Assembly (NCBI GenBank): GCA_001899635.1
Contig: MKVQ01000016.1
Location: forward strand, 1-64,000
Length of the DNA stretch: 64,000 bases
Source of the DNA: Myxococcales bacterium 68-20
Lineage (GTDB): Bacteria > Myxococcota_A > Polyangia > Polyangiales > Polyangiaceae
Reading direction: 5' to 3'
Shown: one piece after another, positions 34,074-42,682 of the stretch
How positions within the stretch are numbered: the stretch's first letter is position 1
How the letters are laid out: every line of letters begins with the position of its first letter
The notes under the pieces: generated by a model
Database searches by the model: none
Seen by the model: only the letters and a program-made list of their open reading frames with translations
What the model was told of the DNA's origin: nothing
Translations under genes and position numbers: made by a program

Positions 34074-35532
34074 AGACGTTGGCGCGGTTGTAGATCTGGC
34101 CGTGCACCGGGGCGGTGATCGCGGCGCGGTACGGCCACGCGACGCCGGTGTCGTTCGGCACCGGCTCCACGGCGACGACCCACGCATCCGCGAGCGGCGG
34201 ATACGCGCGCGGCTCGGTATCGGGATACGGTGAGAGCTTCTCGAACGTCGCGCCGGCGACGTAGCCCGCCGCCTCGAGGCCGGCGATCGGCGGCTGAGTG
34301 ATGGTGCCGACCGGGACGTCGAGCTTCACCTCGACGACCTTGCCGCGCCACTTCCGCGCCTTGCCCTTGACCACGCCCTCGATCGAAGGGGCGCTCGAGA
34401 CGATCACCGGCTTGCCGTGCTCGTCGAGATGAAGCGCGCCGCCCTTGCGATCGCATGCGTTCTCGCCGAAGGCGGCGAGCGTCCCGCATGCTCCGCAGTT
34501 GCAGCCGTCGCAGACCGGGAGCTCGGCGTCGGGCCCGGTGAGGCCCTTCTCGGCGCGGAGCCACTGCTCGACCGTGATCTCGCTCGGCTTGCCGACACCG
34601 CTCGCGGCGTGAGCCGCCTTGAAGCGCGCGGCTGCGTCCTTCCCGACGTAGCGGATGTGCCAGTGCTCGAAGCGGTAGCCCGTCTGCGGGTTGATGTTGA
34701 CGGGAATGTCCCAGCGAACGACGCAGCTCTGGCGGGGATGCCGATCGTCCGGATGGATCGGATACGGCATCACGTAGCCGTAGTCCGTCGCGTGCTCTCG
34801 GATCCAGCGGCCGGCGGCGGTGCAGCCGAAGCCTTCGCGGAAGACGCCGCGCTCGTGCTTCGCCCATTCCTCGGTGAAAAGATCGACGGTGGTGCCGAGC
34901 TGATGCTGGCTGTGCCCCGGAAGCGCGGACTGCTCGGTGGCCTCGCAGAAGCTGCTCTTGCGCGCCCAGTGCCCGAACGTCCCGCACTGATTGCCGTAGC
35001 TTCGAAAAGCAGACTCGACCTTGCCGGGGAAGCCTTCCTTCTTCATCTGCGCGAGGAGCTCGCCGAGCGCGCTCGCGGCCTCGCTGCGGAGGCACTGGAC
35101 CTTGTCGCATTCGCTCGGCGAGAGCGGCTTGCCGTTTCGGATGTCGACGAGATCGGACGGCGCGTAGTCGGGCGCGAGCTGACCGCTGGGCGATCGATTG
35201 ACGATCGCGAGGAGATCGTCGCCGTCGACGAACGACGTCTTCATGTCACGCTCGGCGACATGCTGACCGCCGAGCACGGCGCACGACGCGCGGCTCGCGA
35301 CCTTCGCCGGACCATACGGGTCCGCGTTCGTCGAGGTGGGCAGAGCCGCTGCGAGCGCGGCCTTGGGCGTCGGCGGCGCGGCAGCGTCGACCGCGGCGAC
35401 GGCTGCATCGAGCGTCGCCGTCGTGATGGTGAGCGAGGGTGTGGCGTCCGCGACGTCGGACGGAGCACTCCGCCGGCACGCCGCGAGGATCATCGCGGCC
35501 GTGATGCCAAAGGTGAAGACGCGCGATCGCAC
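33946..35532 (-). CDS. M15-family (VanY-type) D,D-carboxypeptidase lipoprotein
   Basis: The 528-aa protein starts GTG with a lipoprotein signal (MILAAC, Cys19). The VanY-type zinc peptidase motifs are complete: SAFRSYGNQ, SxHxxGxxxD as SQHQLGTTVD (His210, Asp217), and EHWHIRY with His292 as the third ligand. It should trim D-Ala from peptidoglycan peptides. An unusual extension of about 200 residues follows, with CDGCNCGACG (about residue 345) and a beta-rich C-terminal part (VEVKLDVPVGTITQPPIAG, TVRIPIPGD). Its last ~120 bases are duplicated at the left edge of the inserted segment. Confidence 0.88.
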   Translation of the reverse strand: MRSRVFTFGITAAMILAACRRSAPSDVADATPSLTITTATLDAAVAAVDAAAPPTPKAALAAALPTSTNADPYGPAKVASRASCAVLGGQHVAERDMKTSFVDGDDLLAIVNRSPSGQLAPDYAPSDLVDIRNGKPLSPSECDKVQCLRSEAASALGELLAQMKKEGFPGKVESAFRSYGNQCGTFGHWARKSSFCEATEQSALPGHSQHQLGTTVDLFTEEWAKHERGVFREGFGCTAAGRWIREHATDYGYVMPYPIHPDDRHPRQSCVVRWDIPVNINPQTGYRFEHWHIRYVGKDAAARFKAAHAASGVGKPSEITVEQWLRAEKGLTGPDAELPVCDGCNCGACGTLAAFGENACDRKGGALHLDEHGKPVIVSSAPSIEGVVKGKARKWRGKVVEVKLDVPVGTITQPPIAGLEAAGYVAGATFEKLSPYPDTEPRAYPPLADAWVVAVEPVPNDTGVAWPYRAAITAPVHGQIYNRANVLLPTRGGPTTVRIPIPGDIQKAKVVLLRGGVPHGQQRAAELD

Positions 35533-35644
35533 CGTGACCCCGGTTATTGCCGTGGAGGACGCCCGAAGTCCAGAAGCCGACAGTCGCTGATGAGCTGCGA
35601 TCCCTGCCCCGTACTCGTTGGCCTCGTTCGCCTCGAGCGACCTC

Positions 35645-35860
35645 TCAGATGTCGGTCGGGTCGGTCGCGCGCCGTCCGCCGCTCTGCCGCCGTCCCTCCG
35701 GGCGGGGCATCTCGCGGCGATCGGCTTCCGAGCGCCGGTCCGGGCCGGCGCGGCGCTCGGAAGCCGTTGCCGCTCCCGAGGTCCCCGACTTCGCCGCTCC
35801 CTTCGTCTCGGAGCTGCGTGACTTCGTGGGCTTGGCTTTCTTCCCGGCTTCGCGGCTCAC
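35645..35860 (-). CDS. Possible small basic, disordered protein
   Basis: The 71-codon frame has consistent G/C third positions and reads MSREAGKKAKPTKSRSSETK, then DRR/GRR-rich tails (RRAGPDRRSEADRREMPRPE). It is very basic and low in hydrophobic residues. It could be a small nucleic-acid-associated protein like those common in myxobacteria, or an open frame produced by GC-rich sequence. It is the only gene candidate in the 35533-35960 gap. Confidence 0.4.
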   Translation of the reverse strand: MSREAGKKAKPTKSRSSETKGAAKSGTSGAATASERRAGPDRRSEADRREMPRPEGRRQSGGRRATDPTDI

Positions 35861-35960
35861 TCATTTCATCTCGCGCGAACGCGCAGGCAAAGCAAGCTCC
35901 TCGCGGCCGTAGCGCCCGTGCCCACAACGGTTACGCTCCCTCCCGCATCGGAGGCCCTTC

Positions 35961-36362
35961 ATGACTACCCGCACCATTCTCGATCCATCGCGCATCCACC
36001 CCGCTGCTGCGGAGAAGATGAACAACCGTCACGCCGAGACGATCCGCGAGGTCGAGAAGGCGATCGCGGACAACGTCGTCGTCGTCGTCGGCATGGCGCA
36101 GAACCCTCACGTGATGAAGGTTCGCAAGGCGCTCGAGGCAGCGGGCATCCAGTTCACGTACCTGGAGTACGGCAGCTACTTCTCCGAGTGGGGGCGCCGG
36201 CTCGCGATCAAGCTCTGGAGCGGCTGGCCGACGTTCCCGCAGGTCTTCGTTCGCGGCGTTCTGCTCGGCGGCGCAGACCTCACGAACGCCGCCCTCGCGG
36301 ACGGAACGCTCCGCGCGCGCATCGCCGAGCCGAGCTCGCCGCCGAACCCCGTCACGGCGTGA
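35961..36362 (+). CDS. Glutaredoxin-like protein lacking the active-site cysteine
   Basis: The 133-aa protein has a glutaredoxin fold: an N-terminal helix (NNRHAETIREVEKAIADN), a VVVVVGMA strand, the active-site loop, KVRKALEAAGIQFTYLEY, and the cis-Pro segment WPTFPQVFVRGVLLGGADL. Where monothiol glutaredoxins have CGFS the sequence is AQNPHV, and the whole protein has no Cys. It therefore cannot do thiol-disulphide exchange and cannot ligate an Fe-S cluster in the usual way. A GSH-binding or regulatory role is possible. Monocistronic on the plus strand. Confidence 0.82.
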   Translation: MTTRTILDPSRIHPAAAEKMNNRHAETIREVEKAIADNVVVVVGMAQNPHVMKVRKALEAAGIQFTYLEYGSYFSEWGRRLAIKLWSGWPTFPQVFVRGVLLGGADLTNAALADGTLRARIAEPSSPPNPVTA

Positions 36363-36771
36363 CGCCGGCGCTCGGAGCCGACTCGACTCCGCTGCACTCG
36401 CGGCGGTTCGCCGACAAAATGAAAAGCGCGCTGCAGCGGGCTCGGGGGGGGACGAAGCCTCGCCGCAGCGCACCCGCCTAGGATGCGGATTCCGTGCCAG
36501 CCCTATCTATGCGTAATCTCGTCCGAATCGAAGCTTTGGCTGTGCACGCGCGCAAGCCGTGAAATCCAGATCTGGAATCGTGGAAACAATGTTTTTCGTA
36601 CGCTACTGACAACCACGTCGACGTCGGGCCACGCTCGTCGCTCCTCCCTCAGCTCATCGCGAGGTCACGACGTCGTGAAGCGCTGCGCGCGGTGGGCGAG
36701 CAGAGGAAGCGGCCGCACGAGGCGAGCCTGTCGTGACGCGACGGCCGCGGCGGTATCGGCGCCGTAGGCGA
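36363..36771. other. Gap with a degenerate copy of the TolC gene end
   Basis: No convincing gene. The right end (36705-36761) is a shortened copy of the last bases of the adjacent TolC-type gene, listed separately. The 36480-36610 part is locally less GC-rich (for example AATCGTGGAAACAATGTTTTTCG) and could hold promoter-like sequence or an acquired piece. Confidence 0.5.
36705..36761. repeat. Truncated duplicate of the TolC-type gene 3' end
   Basis: These 57 bases match 36777-36856 except for two internal deletions, of 14 and 9 bases. Each deletion lies between short direct repeats (GCGAGC…GCGAGC and GCG…GCG), as expected for slippage. The copy begins just past the TolC stop codon. Confidence 0.75.
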
Positions 36772-38094
36772 TCAGGGGAAGCGGCCGCACGAGGCGAGCA
36801 GATCGAGGCGAGCCTGTCGTGACGCGTCCTCCGCGACGGCCGCGGCGGTATCGGCGTCGTGCGAGCGACGCTCGGCGTCGATCACCTCGATGTTCGATGT
36901 CGCGCCGGTCTTGTACGCGAGCTCTGCGAGCTCGAGCGACTCCCGCGCGAGCGTGGCCGCATCACGTGCGGAGGCGAGCGCCTCGTCCGCGCGTCGCATC
37001 GACTCGAAGGCGACGCGGACCTCCGAGCGCGCCTGGCGGAGCGCGCCTTCGAGGCGGGCACGCGCCTGCGCCTCGACCGCCTCGCGCTCCTCGGCGAGGC
37101 CGTAGCGCGCGCCGCCGTCGAACAGCGGGATCTGGAGGACGAGCTGCGCCTGCCAGCCGGTACGAGGCTGCGTCAACGTCGGCGGGTCCTGATAGAACGG
37201 CTGCGCGACTGCGGAGAGGACGGGGAGGTAGTCCACCCACGAGTCGCGAGACGCCTTGCGGGCGACCTCGACCCGATCGCGCTGCGCGGCGATGTCCGCG
37301 CGCCGTGCAGCAGCCTCGCCGAGGGCGGACTCGATCGACGGCGGTGCGCCGAGCGCCGGATCCTCCGCAGCATCGAGAGAGCCTTCCTCTCCGACGACGA
37401 CGCCGAGCGCCTCTTGCGCCCGCGCGAGCGACACGAGCTGCGTCTTCACCCGCACCTCGGCCGTTGCACGCTCCTGCGATGCTCGCACGGCGTCGAGACG
37501 ATTGCCGACGCCGCCCTGGAAGCGAGTGCTCGCGAACTCCTCGTGTGCGCGGGCGGTGTCGAGCGCCCGCTGCGCGCTGCTCAGCACGCGGCGCTGGCCG
37601 ATCACGGTGAGGTACGCGCGCGCGGCCGCCAACGCGACCTCGCGACGCGCGTCGATGCCCGCGGCCCGCGCGACCGCGACGTTCTCCTTGCTCCGCGCGT
37701 GAGCGACCCACTGGCGCGGCGCGATCAGCGGCACGTTGAGCTGCAGGTTCGCGCTGAGCTGATTCGCGCCGGCGACGATGCGGTCGCCCAGCACGCGGTC
37801 GGCATCGAGCCGCGTGTAGGTACCGTTCGCGTTCAGCGTCGGGAGCCAGGTCGCGCGCACCTGCTTCGCGAGCGCTTCGGCGCGCAGGATCTCCTGCGCC
37901 GCGACCTCGGCCGTGGGATTGCGCTGGATGGCCCGCTTCACTGCTTCATCGAGCGTGAGCGCTCCCGCGGACGCCTTCACCGGCACCTCGCTCGGTCGCG
38001 GCGAGCTCGACGGCGGAGGCTCCTCGGCCACCGCCGGACCGACCACCGCCGTGCCCACAAGCGCGATCGCAACCACCAACATCGTCCTGGGCAT
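36772..38094 (-). CDS. TolC-type outer-membrane efflux protein
   Basis: From ATG at 38094 (AGGGAG eight bases upstream) the 440-aa protein has a signal peptide (VGTAVVGPAVAEE) and the two-fold TolC arrangement: LTLDEAVKRAIQRNP at the start, long coiled-coil helices (AREVALAAARAYLTVIGQRR, ALDTARAHEEFASTRFQGG), second half LQIPLFDGGARYGLAEEREA and ELAYKTGATSNIEVIDAERR near the end. It should form a trimeric outer-membrane export channel. No inner-membrane pump or adaptor gene is adjacent, so its partner is elsewhere. Confidence 0.92.
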   Translation of the reverse strand: MPRTMLVVAIALVGTAVVGPAVAEEPPPSSSPRPSEVPVKASAGALTLDEAVKRAIQRNPTAEVAAQEILRAEALAKQVRATWLPTLNANGTYTRLDADRVLGDRIVAGANQLSANLQLNVPLIAPRQWVAHARSKENVAVARAAGIDARREVALAAARAYLTVIGQRRVLSSAQRALDTARAHEEFASTRFQGGVGNRLDAVRASQERATAEVRVKTQLVSLARAQEALGVVVGEEGSLDAAEDPALGAPPSIESALGEAAARRADIAAQRDRVEVARKASRDSWVDYLPVLSAVAQPFYQDPPTLTQPRTGWQAQLVLQIPLFDGGARYGLAEEREAVEAQARARLEGALRQARSEVRVAFESMRRADEALASARDAATLARESLELAELAYKTGATSNIEVIDAERRSHDADTAAAVAEDASRQARLDLLASCGRFP

Positions 38095-38436
38095 GAGGAG
38101 CTCCCTATACATGGGCCGGCGCGTCCGCAACGACGTCGTCCTCACCGGTCAGCTCCTGACTTGGCGCCGAGCGGCGGCGCATCATACCCAAGCGCTCGCG
38201 CGACCGAGACCCGTCACGAGCGAGAAGCTACGAGCCGTCATCGCGGCACGCCGAGCCCGCGCTCGTTCACGACGAGACGGAGCGCGACCGCAAACGCGAA
38301 AGACCGCGGACCGGCGTTGCTGCTCGGCTGAGCCAGAACGCGTCTTCGCGCCTAGCGGGGCACGAGCGCGAGCGGACGAGTCGTCACGACGACGGCCCCG
38401 CCTGCAGAGCTCCTCGACGCGGCGGGGAGCGCGGCG
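38095..38436. other. Gap without a recognised feature
   Basis: This lies upstream of the minus-strand TolC gene and downstream of the minus-strand lipoprotein. I see no gene, repeat or strong hairpin. It presumably contains the TolC promoter. Confidence 0.5.
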
Positions 38437-38991
38437 TCACTCGGGGGAGTAGCGCGTCTCGACTCCCTCGTCGTCGGTCAGGGTCAGGGTCGCTTCGCCG
38501 GAGTCGTCGCGCTCGAAAACCCATCGATACGTCGCACGCACCTCGTCGATCGTCTCTTCGGAGAGGACCGCGTCCTTGCACGAGTCCTTCTTCGTCCGCT
38601 TCGAGAGCGTGGAGCTCAGCGTGAGGGAGTCTCCGTCGAATGTGGCCGCGCCGGAGCGGTGGGTGAAGTACTCGACGCCGCACGACTCGCCTGGATGCCC
38701 GTTCACGAAGACAGCGGTCGTGTAGCTCCCGTCAGCGTCGAACTCGAGCTGCATGGCACCGCTGCTCGTCACCCAACTCCACACGACGCCAGTGAGGTCG
38801 GCCGGGACCTCGGAGGGAGGAGGCGTGGAGTCCGCGGAGGCTGTCGCGTCGGTGGAGCCCGCCCCGGCGTCAGCGAGCGGGCTCTCGCCGTCACGAACGT
38901 CGGATGCCTCTGAGGGGGACGCCTTCTGGACCGTACAGGCAGCAAGAGCGAGGGCGAATCCGGCGATACAGGTCACGATACCGAGCTTCAT
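38437..38991 (-). CDS. Hypothetical lipoprotein with a lipocalin-like beta domain
   Basis: ATG at 38991 follows GGAG. The 184-aa protein has a lipobox (ALALAAC, Cys19), an acidic/Ser linker and an antiparallel beta domain (about 68-184): LTGVVWSWVTSSGAMQLEFD, GSYTTAVFVNGHPGES, EVRATYRWVFERDDSGEATL. This 'W…FxxDGSY…' layout resembles small secreted lipocalin-like domains. Function unknown. It is divergent from the beta-helix lipoprotein, with 229 bases between for two promoters. Confidence 0.7.
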   Translation of the reverse strand: MKLGIVTCIAGFALALAACTVQKASPSEASDVRDGESPLADAGAGSTDATASADSTPPPSEVPADLTGVVWSWVTSSGAMQLEFDADGSYTTAVFVNGHPGESCGVEYFTHRSGAATFDGDSLTLSSTLSKRTKKDSCKDAVLSEETIDEVRATYRWVFERDDSGEATLTLTDDEGVETRYSPE

Positions 38992-39220
38992 AGGCAAGAC
39001 TCCATGCAAGGGCGCGTCATGGCCTTCCCGATTGGCCGAGGACGGCAACCCGGAGAGCGTGCGACCTCCTCTCCGGAGCCGCCATGGTGCATCTGCACCA
39101 CGTCCGCTCGCCGGCGTCGCGGCGTACCGCAGATGCGCCATGGCGCGATTTCGGGCGGCGCCATACCAAACATTGGCGGCAACTCGGACCACAGCCGCCC
39201 TTTGGAATGGAGACTACCGA

Positions 39221-40657
39221 ATGAGCACGTCCCGACTCGACAACGCCTACATGCCGACTGCTCGCCGGACGGCCTCGGCTCTCACCGCCTGCCTGGCGCT
39301 GTTTGCGGCCGCTACGATCGCGACTGCGTGTACGACGACCGAGGCCGGCACCGAGCCGCCGAAGAAGCCGGTCGACCCGAACGCGTGTCCGGCGACCGAC
39401 GAGACGGCCATCACGACGGGACCGACGGTGCACGAGGGCGAGATCCAGGGAGTCGAGACGTGGGCCGCCTCGGCGAGCCCGCACGTCATCAAGGGCGACG
39501 TCAACGTCAGGAACGGCGCGAAGCTCGTGATCGAGCCGTGCGCCCGAGTGCAGTTCGTCGCGGCGGCGAGCTTGAACGTCGCCCATCCGCTGACGCCGAA
39601 CCAGGGCGAGCTCGTCGCCGAAGGCACCGCGGAGCGTCCGATTCGCTTCGAAGGAAAGGACGGGGCGCGCTGGAACCACGTCTTCGTGCATGCCCCCGGC
39701 AAGGCGCGCTTCGCTCACGTTACGTTCGTCGGCGGTGGCGGCGGCGATACTCTGGGCCACGAGACGATCGGCGCCATGGGTGACGGCTCGTTCCCGCGCA
39801 AGGAGATCCTCTTCGTCGACAACGTCACGATCGAAGGGTCGCGCGGTGCGGGCGTGCGCATGGACACGGGCGCCGCGTTCGCGCCGGGCTCGAAGGCTCT
39901 GACGATCAAGGGCTCGGGCACGGACGACCCGCAACATCCCTATCCGATCGAGCTCGGCGAGTCTGCAGTCGGCTCGGTGCCCGAGGGCACGTACACCGGC
40001 AACGCGAAGGACGAGATCCTCATCGCTCCCGAGACCGTCGATGCAGGGGGCGGATTCCAGGTCGACACGACGATGCGCTCGTACGGAGTGCCCTGGCACG
40101 TGGGCAACTCGGCGGACAAGGACGACCTCTCCATCGGCAACGGCAATCGCGACGCGATCCTCACGATCGAGCCCGGCGTGAAGATCGTGTTCGAGAAAGG
40201 CGCCGCCCTCCGCATCGAATCGGACGATGACGGCACCTCGGCCATCCGTGCCCTCGGAACGGCGGAGAAGCCGATCGTCTTCTCGTCGGCGGCGCCGACA
40301 CCGGCAGCGGGTGACTGGCGCGGCCTCTACTTCAACGGACCGGTCAGCGCCGACAACGCGCTCGAGCACGTGCGGATCGAGTACACCGGCGCCGACTGCC
40401 ACTGCAGCATGATCACCTGCAGTGCAGGCGTGAGCACCTACGAGGCAGCGATCATCTTCGCCCAAGCGCCGAAGACGATGTTCCTCAAGAACTCGACGCT
40501 CGCGCACGGATCGGGTCACGGCGTCGTCGCCGGCTACCACGGTGTCACGCTCGACTGGAGCGAGTCGAACACGTTCGACGAGATCGCTCTCTGTCCGGTG
40601 ACGCGGCCGGTGAACGTCGACACTTCGTGTCCGGAGCCGCTGCCCGCCTGCAAGTAG
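39221..40657 (+). CDS. Lipoprotein with right-handed beta-helix repeats
   Basis: From ATG at 39221 (GGAG upstream) the 478-aa protein has a lipobox (ATIATAC) and a long repetitive beta-strand region: VIKGDVNVRNGAKLVIEPCA, AEGTAERPIRFEG, AILTIEPGVKIVFEKGAALR, ALGTAEKPIVFSSA, DNALEHVRIEYTGAD, FLKNSTLAHGSGHGV. This is the usual look of pectate-lyase-like parallel beta-helices, often used for adhesion or glycan binding. No lyase catalytic set is evident. Common in myxobacterial surface proteomes; function unknown. Confidence 0.78.
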   Translation: MSTSRLDNAYMPTARRTASALTACLALFAAATIATACTTTEAGTEPPKKPVDPNACPATDETAITTGPTVHEGEIQGVETWAASASPHVIKGDVNVRNGAKLVIEPCARVQFVAAASLNVAHPLTPNQGELVAEGTAERPIRFEGKDGARWNHVFVHAPGKARFAHVTFVGGGGGDTLGHETIGAMGDGSFPRKEILFVDNVTIEGSRGAGVRMDTGAAFAPGSKALTIKGSGTDDPQHPYPIELGESAVGSVPEGTYTGNAKDEILIAPETVDAGGGFQVDTTMRSYGVPWHVGNSADKDDLSIGNGNRDAILTIEPGVKIVFEKGAALRIESDDDGTSAIRALGTAEKPIVFSSAAPTPAAGDWRGLYFNGPVSADNALEHVRIEYTGADCHCSMITCSAGVSTYEAAIIFAQAPKTMFLKNSTLAHGSGHGVVAGYHGVTLDWSESNTFDEIALCPVTRPVNVDTSCPEPLPACK

Positions 40658-40698
40658 CTCGGCTCGCTCTTCCCGAGCAACGCCGCACGCCGAAGGTG

Positions 40699-41694
40699 TC
40701 AGTCGACGTCGCGAGTCATTCGGTCGAGCTCGACTTTGCTCGAGATGCCGAGCTTCTCGTAGACGTTCGTCAGATGCCTTCGGACGGTGTTCGGCGCGAT
40801 CTCGAGCTTCTCGGCGATCTGCCGGAACGTGTCTCCGAGCGAGTAGGCCTTGGCGATCTCCCTCTCGCGCGACGTCAACGAGTCGGCGGCCACGCTCTCG
40901 CGTACATGCAGGAGGAGGCCCTCTTCGACCGCGTTGAATCGCAGCACGAGGGGACCGCGGACGAGCCGCAGCGAGCTCTCGCGCGCGATCGCGTCCCAGA
41001 GATCACGGGGCATCCACGGACCGGACCACGCCGGCCAGGCGCGCGTGAGCAGGTCCGAGAGCCCGGGCTCCGCCTCGAGGATGAGCGCGCTTCGGTTGAG
41101 GAGCGCCGTCGCCTGTCCATGACCGTCGACCAAGCGTGAAGCTGCACGGAGCTGTCCGAGCCGGGCACGACGCGACGCCATGACGATGTGGGGAGCGACG
41201 ACCTCCTTCGTCGCCCGCTCGGCCTCGGTGAATGGGCGCCCCTCGTCCGCCCGCGAGATCACCATCACCCAGTACAGATTCGAGCCGGGATGGACCTGGG
41301 TCGTGCAGAGCACGTGCCGGATCCTCATGCGCCGCTGGTGCTCCTTCACCGCCTCGAGGCCCTCGTAGAGCGGCCAGCGCTCCACGTCGCAGTTGATCGT
41401 CGTGCTGGCGCAGCGCATCGCCTCGATCACGATCCGATCCTCGTGCTTGATGCGCTCCCAGCTCTCCATGAACGAGGGGTCGAGACGGTCGATCAGCACG
41501 TCGTGCGGCAGCGGAACCGAGTCCTGGAGCGATCCCATCGCGAGCACACCCGAGTTGAAGGGCACGAGCTTCGCGAACCCCTCGAGGGCGCTTCGCTGCA
41601 TCTCGCGGTAGCCCAGATCGTGCGAGCGGGCGTGCAGGTCGAGGAGAAACGCCGAGACCGCTGCCAAGGAGGGGTGGCCTGGGAGCGCGCTCAT
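40699..41694 (-). CDS. LuxR-family transcriptional regulator with GAF-like sensor
   Basis: From ATG at 41694 the 331-aa protein has an N-terminal alpha/beta sensor-like region (about 1-250; YREMQRSALEGFAKLVPFNS, IRHVLCTTQVHPGSNLYWVM) and a C-terminal LuxR helix-turn-helix (about 268-325): LTSREREIAKAYSLGDTFRQ, IAEKLEIAPNTVRRHLTNVY, EKLGISSKVELDR. No phospho-acceptor receiver domain is present. It lies downstream of the sugar ABC operon on the same strand with 118 bases between, so it could regulate it, but an unrelated role is equally possible. Confidence 0.85.
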   Translation of the reverse strand: MSALPGHPSLAAVSAFLLDLHARSHDLGYREMQRSALEGFAKLVPFNSGVLAMGSLQDSVPLPHDVLIDRLDPSFMESWERIKHEDRIVIEAMRCASTTINCDVERWPLYEGLEAVKEHQRRMRIRHVLCTTQVHPGSNLYWVMVISRADEGRPFTEAERATKEVVAPHIVMASRRARLGQLRAASRLVDGHGQATALLNRSALILEAEPGLSDLLTRAWPAWSGPWMPRDLWDAIARESSLRLVRGPLVLRFNAVEEGLLLHVRESVAADSLTSREREIAKAYSLGDTFRQIAEKLEIAPNTVRRHLTNVYEKLGISSKVELDRMTRDVD

Positions 41695-41812
41695 GGAGGG
41701 GCCGGGACATTGTAGACCGAACTCGAGCCGCTCTCTCGACAACGGAGCTTGCTACTCGAAGCCCACGGGCCAGCGGTGACGCGAGCCCACCGACCCGGTC
41801 CGGGCGGTCGGG

Positions 41813-42682
41813 TCAGCCCTTCACGCCGCCTGCAGTCAGTCCGCTGAGAAGCTGACGCTGCGCGACGTAGAAGAGGACCATCACGGGGACGCTGACGAGG
41901 ACCGCGCCCGCGGCGAACGCACCCCACTGGGTACTGTACTCGCCGACGTAGGACTGGAGCACCACCGGCAGCGTGAACGCGCTCTCGCGTCCGAGAAGCG
42001 TCGCGGCGAGGATGAACTCGTTCCACGCGCTCATGAATGCGAAGAGCGCGGTCACGGCGATCGCCGGGCGCGCCGCGGGCAGCGCCACCTTGAGGAACGC
42101 CTGGGTCCGCGTCGCCCCGTCGACCATCGCGGCCTCCTCGAGATCCACGGGGATCGCGAGGAACGCGCCGCGGAGCTGGAAGACCGCGAACGGGACCGCG
42201 GTAGCGGCATACACGAGGACGAGGCCGGTCCGCGTGTCGAGGAGGTGGAGCGCGTCGAGGATCAGGTAGAGCGGCACGGCACTCGCGACGCCGGGGAACA
42301 TCTGCGTGAGCAGCATCCCGCGGAGGCCGGAGCGCTTGCCGACGAAGTCGAAGCGCGCGAGGGCGTACGCTGCGGGCGTGGCGATCGCGACGGCGGTCGC
42401 CGCGGTCGCGAACGAGACGACGAGCGAGTTCACGACCTGCCGCGCGAAGAGCCACCCGCGCTCCGGATCGCCCGCGCCGGTGACGAGGCGGAAGTTGTCG
42501 AGCGTGACGTCGTCCGCGCCGCGCGGGATGGGGAGCACACGCGACTCGGTGCCACCGGTGGGCGAGAGCGCGAGCGTCACGACCCAGAGCACGGGGTAGA
42601 GCGCGTAGACGACGGCCACGAGGAGCACGACATGAACGAGGACCGACTCGAGGAGGCTCCCCTTCTTCGCGCGCGCGCTCAT
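41813..42682 (-). CDS. malG: Carbohydrate ABC transporter permease (MalG-like)
   Basis: The 289-aa protein has six TM helices and the EAA loop EEAAMVDGATRTQAFLKVAL, PAARP that contacts the ATPase, and ends FYVAQRQLLSGLTAGGVKG as MalG proteins do. With the fused MalE-MalF protein (4-bp ATGA overlap, 42679-42682) and MalK it makes a complete type I sugar importer. Substrate is probably a maltose/trehalose-type oligosaccharide, by analogy only. A diverged fragment of a second malG lies at 56368-56516. Confidence 0.9.
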   Translation of the reverse strand: MSARAKKGSLLESVLVHVVLLVAVVYALYPVLWVVTLALSPTGGTESRVLPIPRGADDVTLDNFRLVTGAGDPERGWLFARQVVNSLVVSFATAATAVAIATPAAYALARFDFVGKRSGLRGMLLTQMFPGVASAVPLYLILDALHLLDTRTGLVLVYAATAVPFAVFQLRGAFLAIPVDLEEAAMVDGATRTQAFLKVALPAARPAIAVTALFAFMSAWNEFILAATLLGRESAFTLPVVLQSYVGEYSTQWGAFAAGAVLVSVPVMVLFYVAQRQLLSGLTAGGVKG

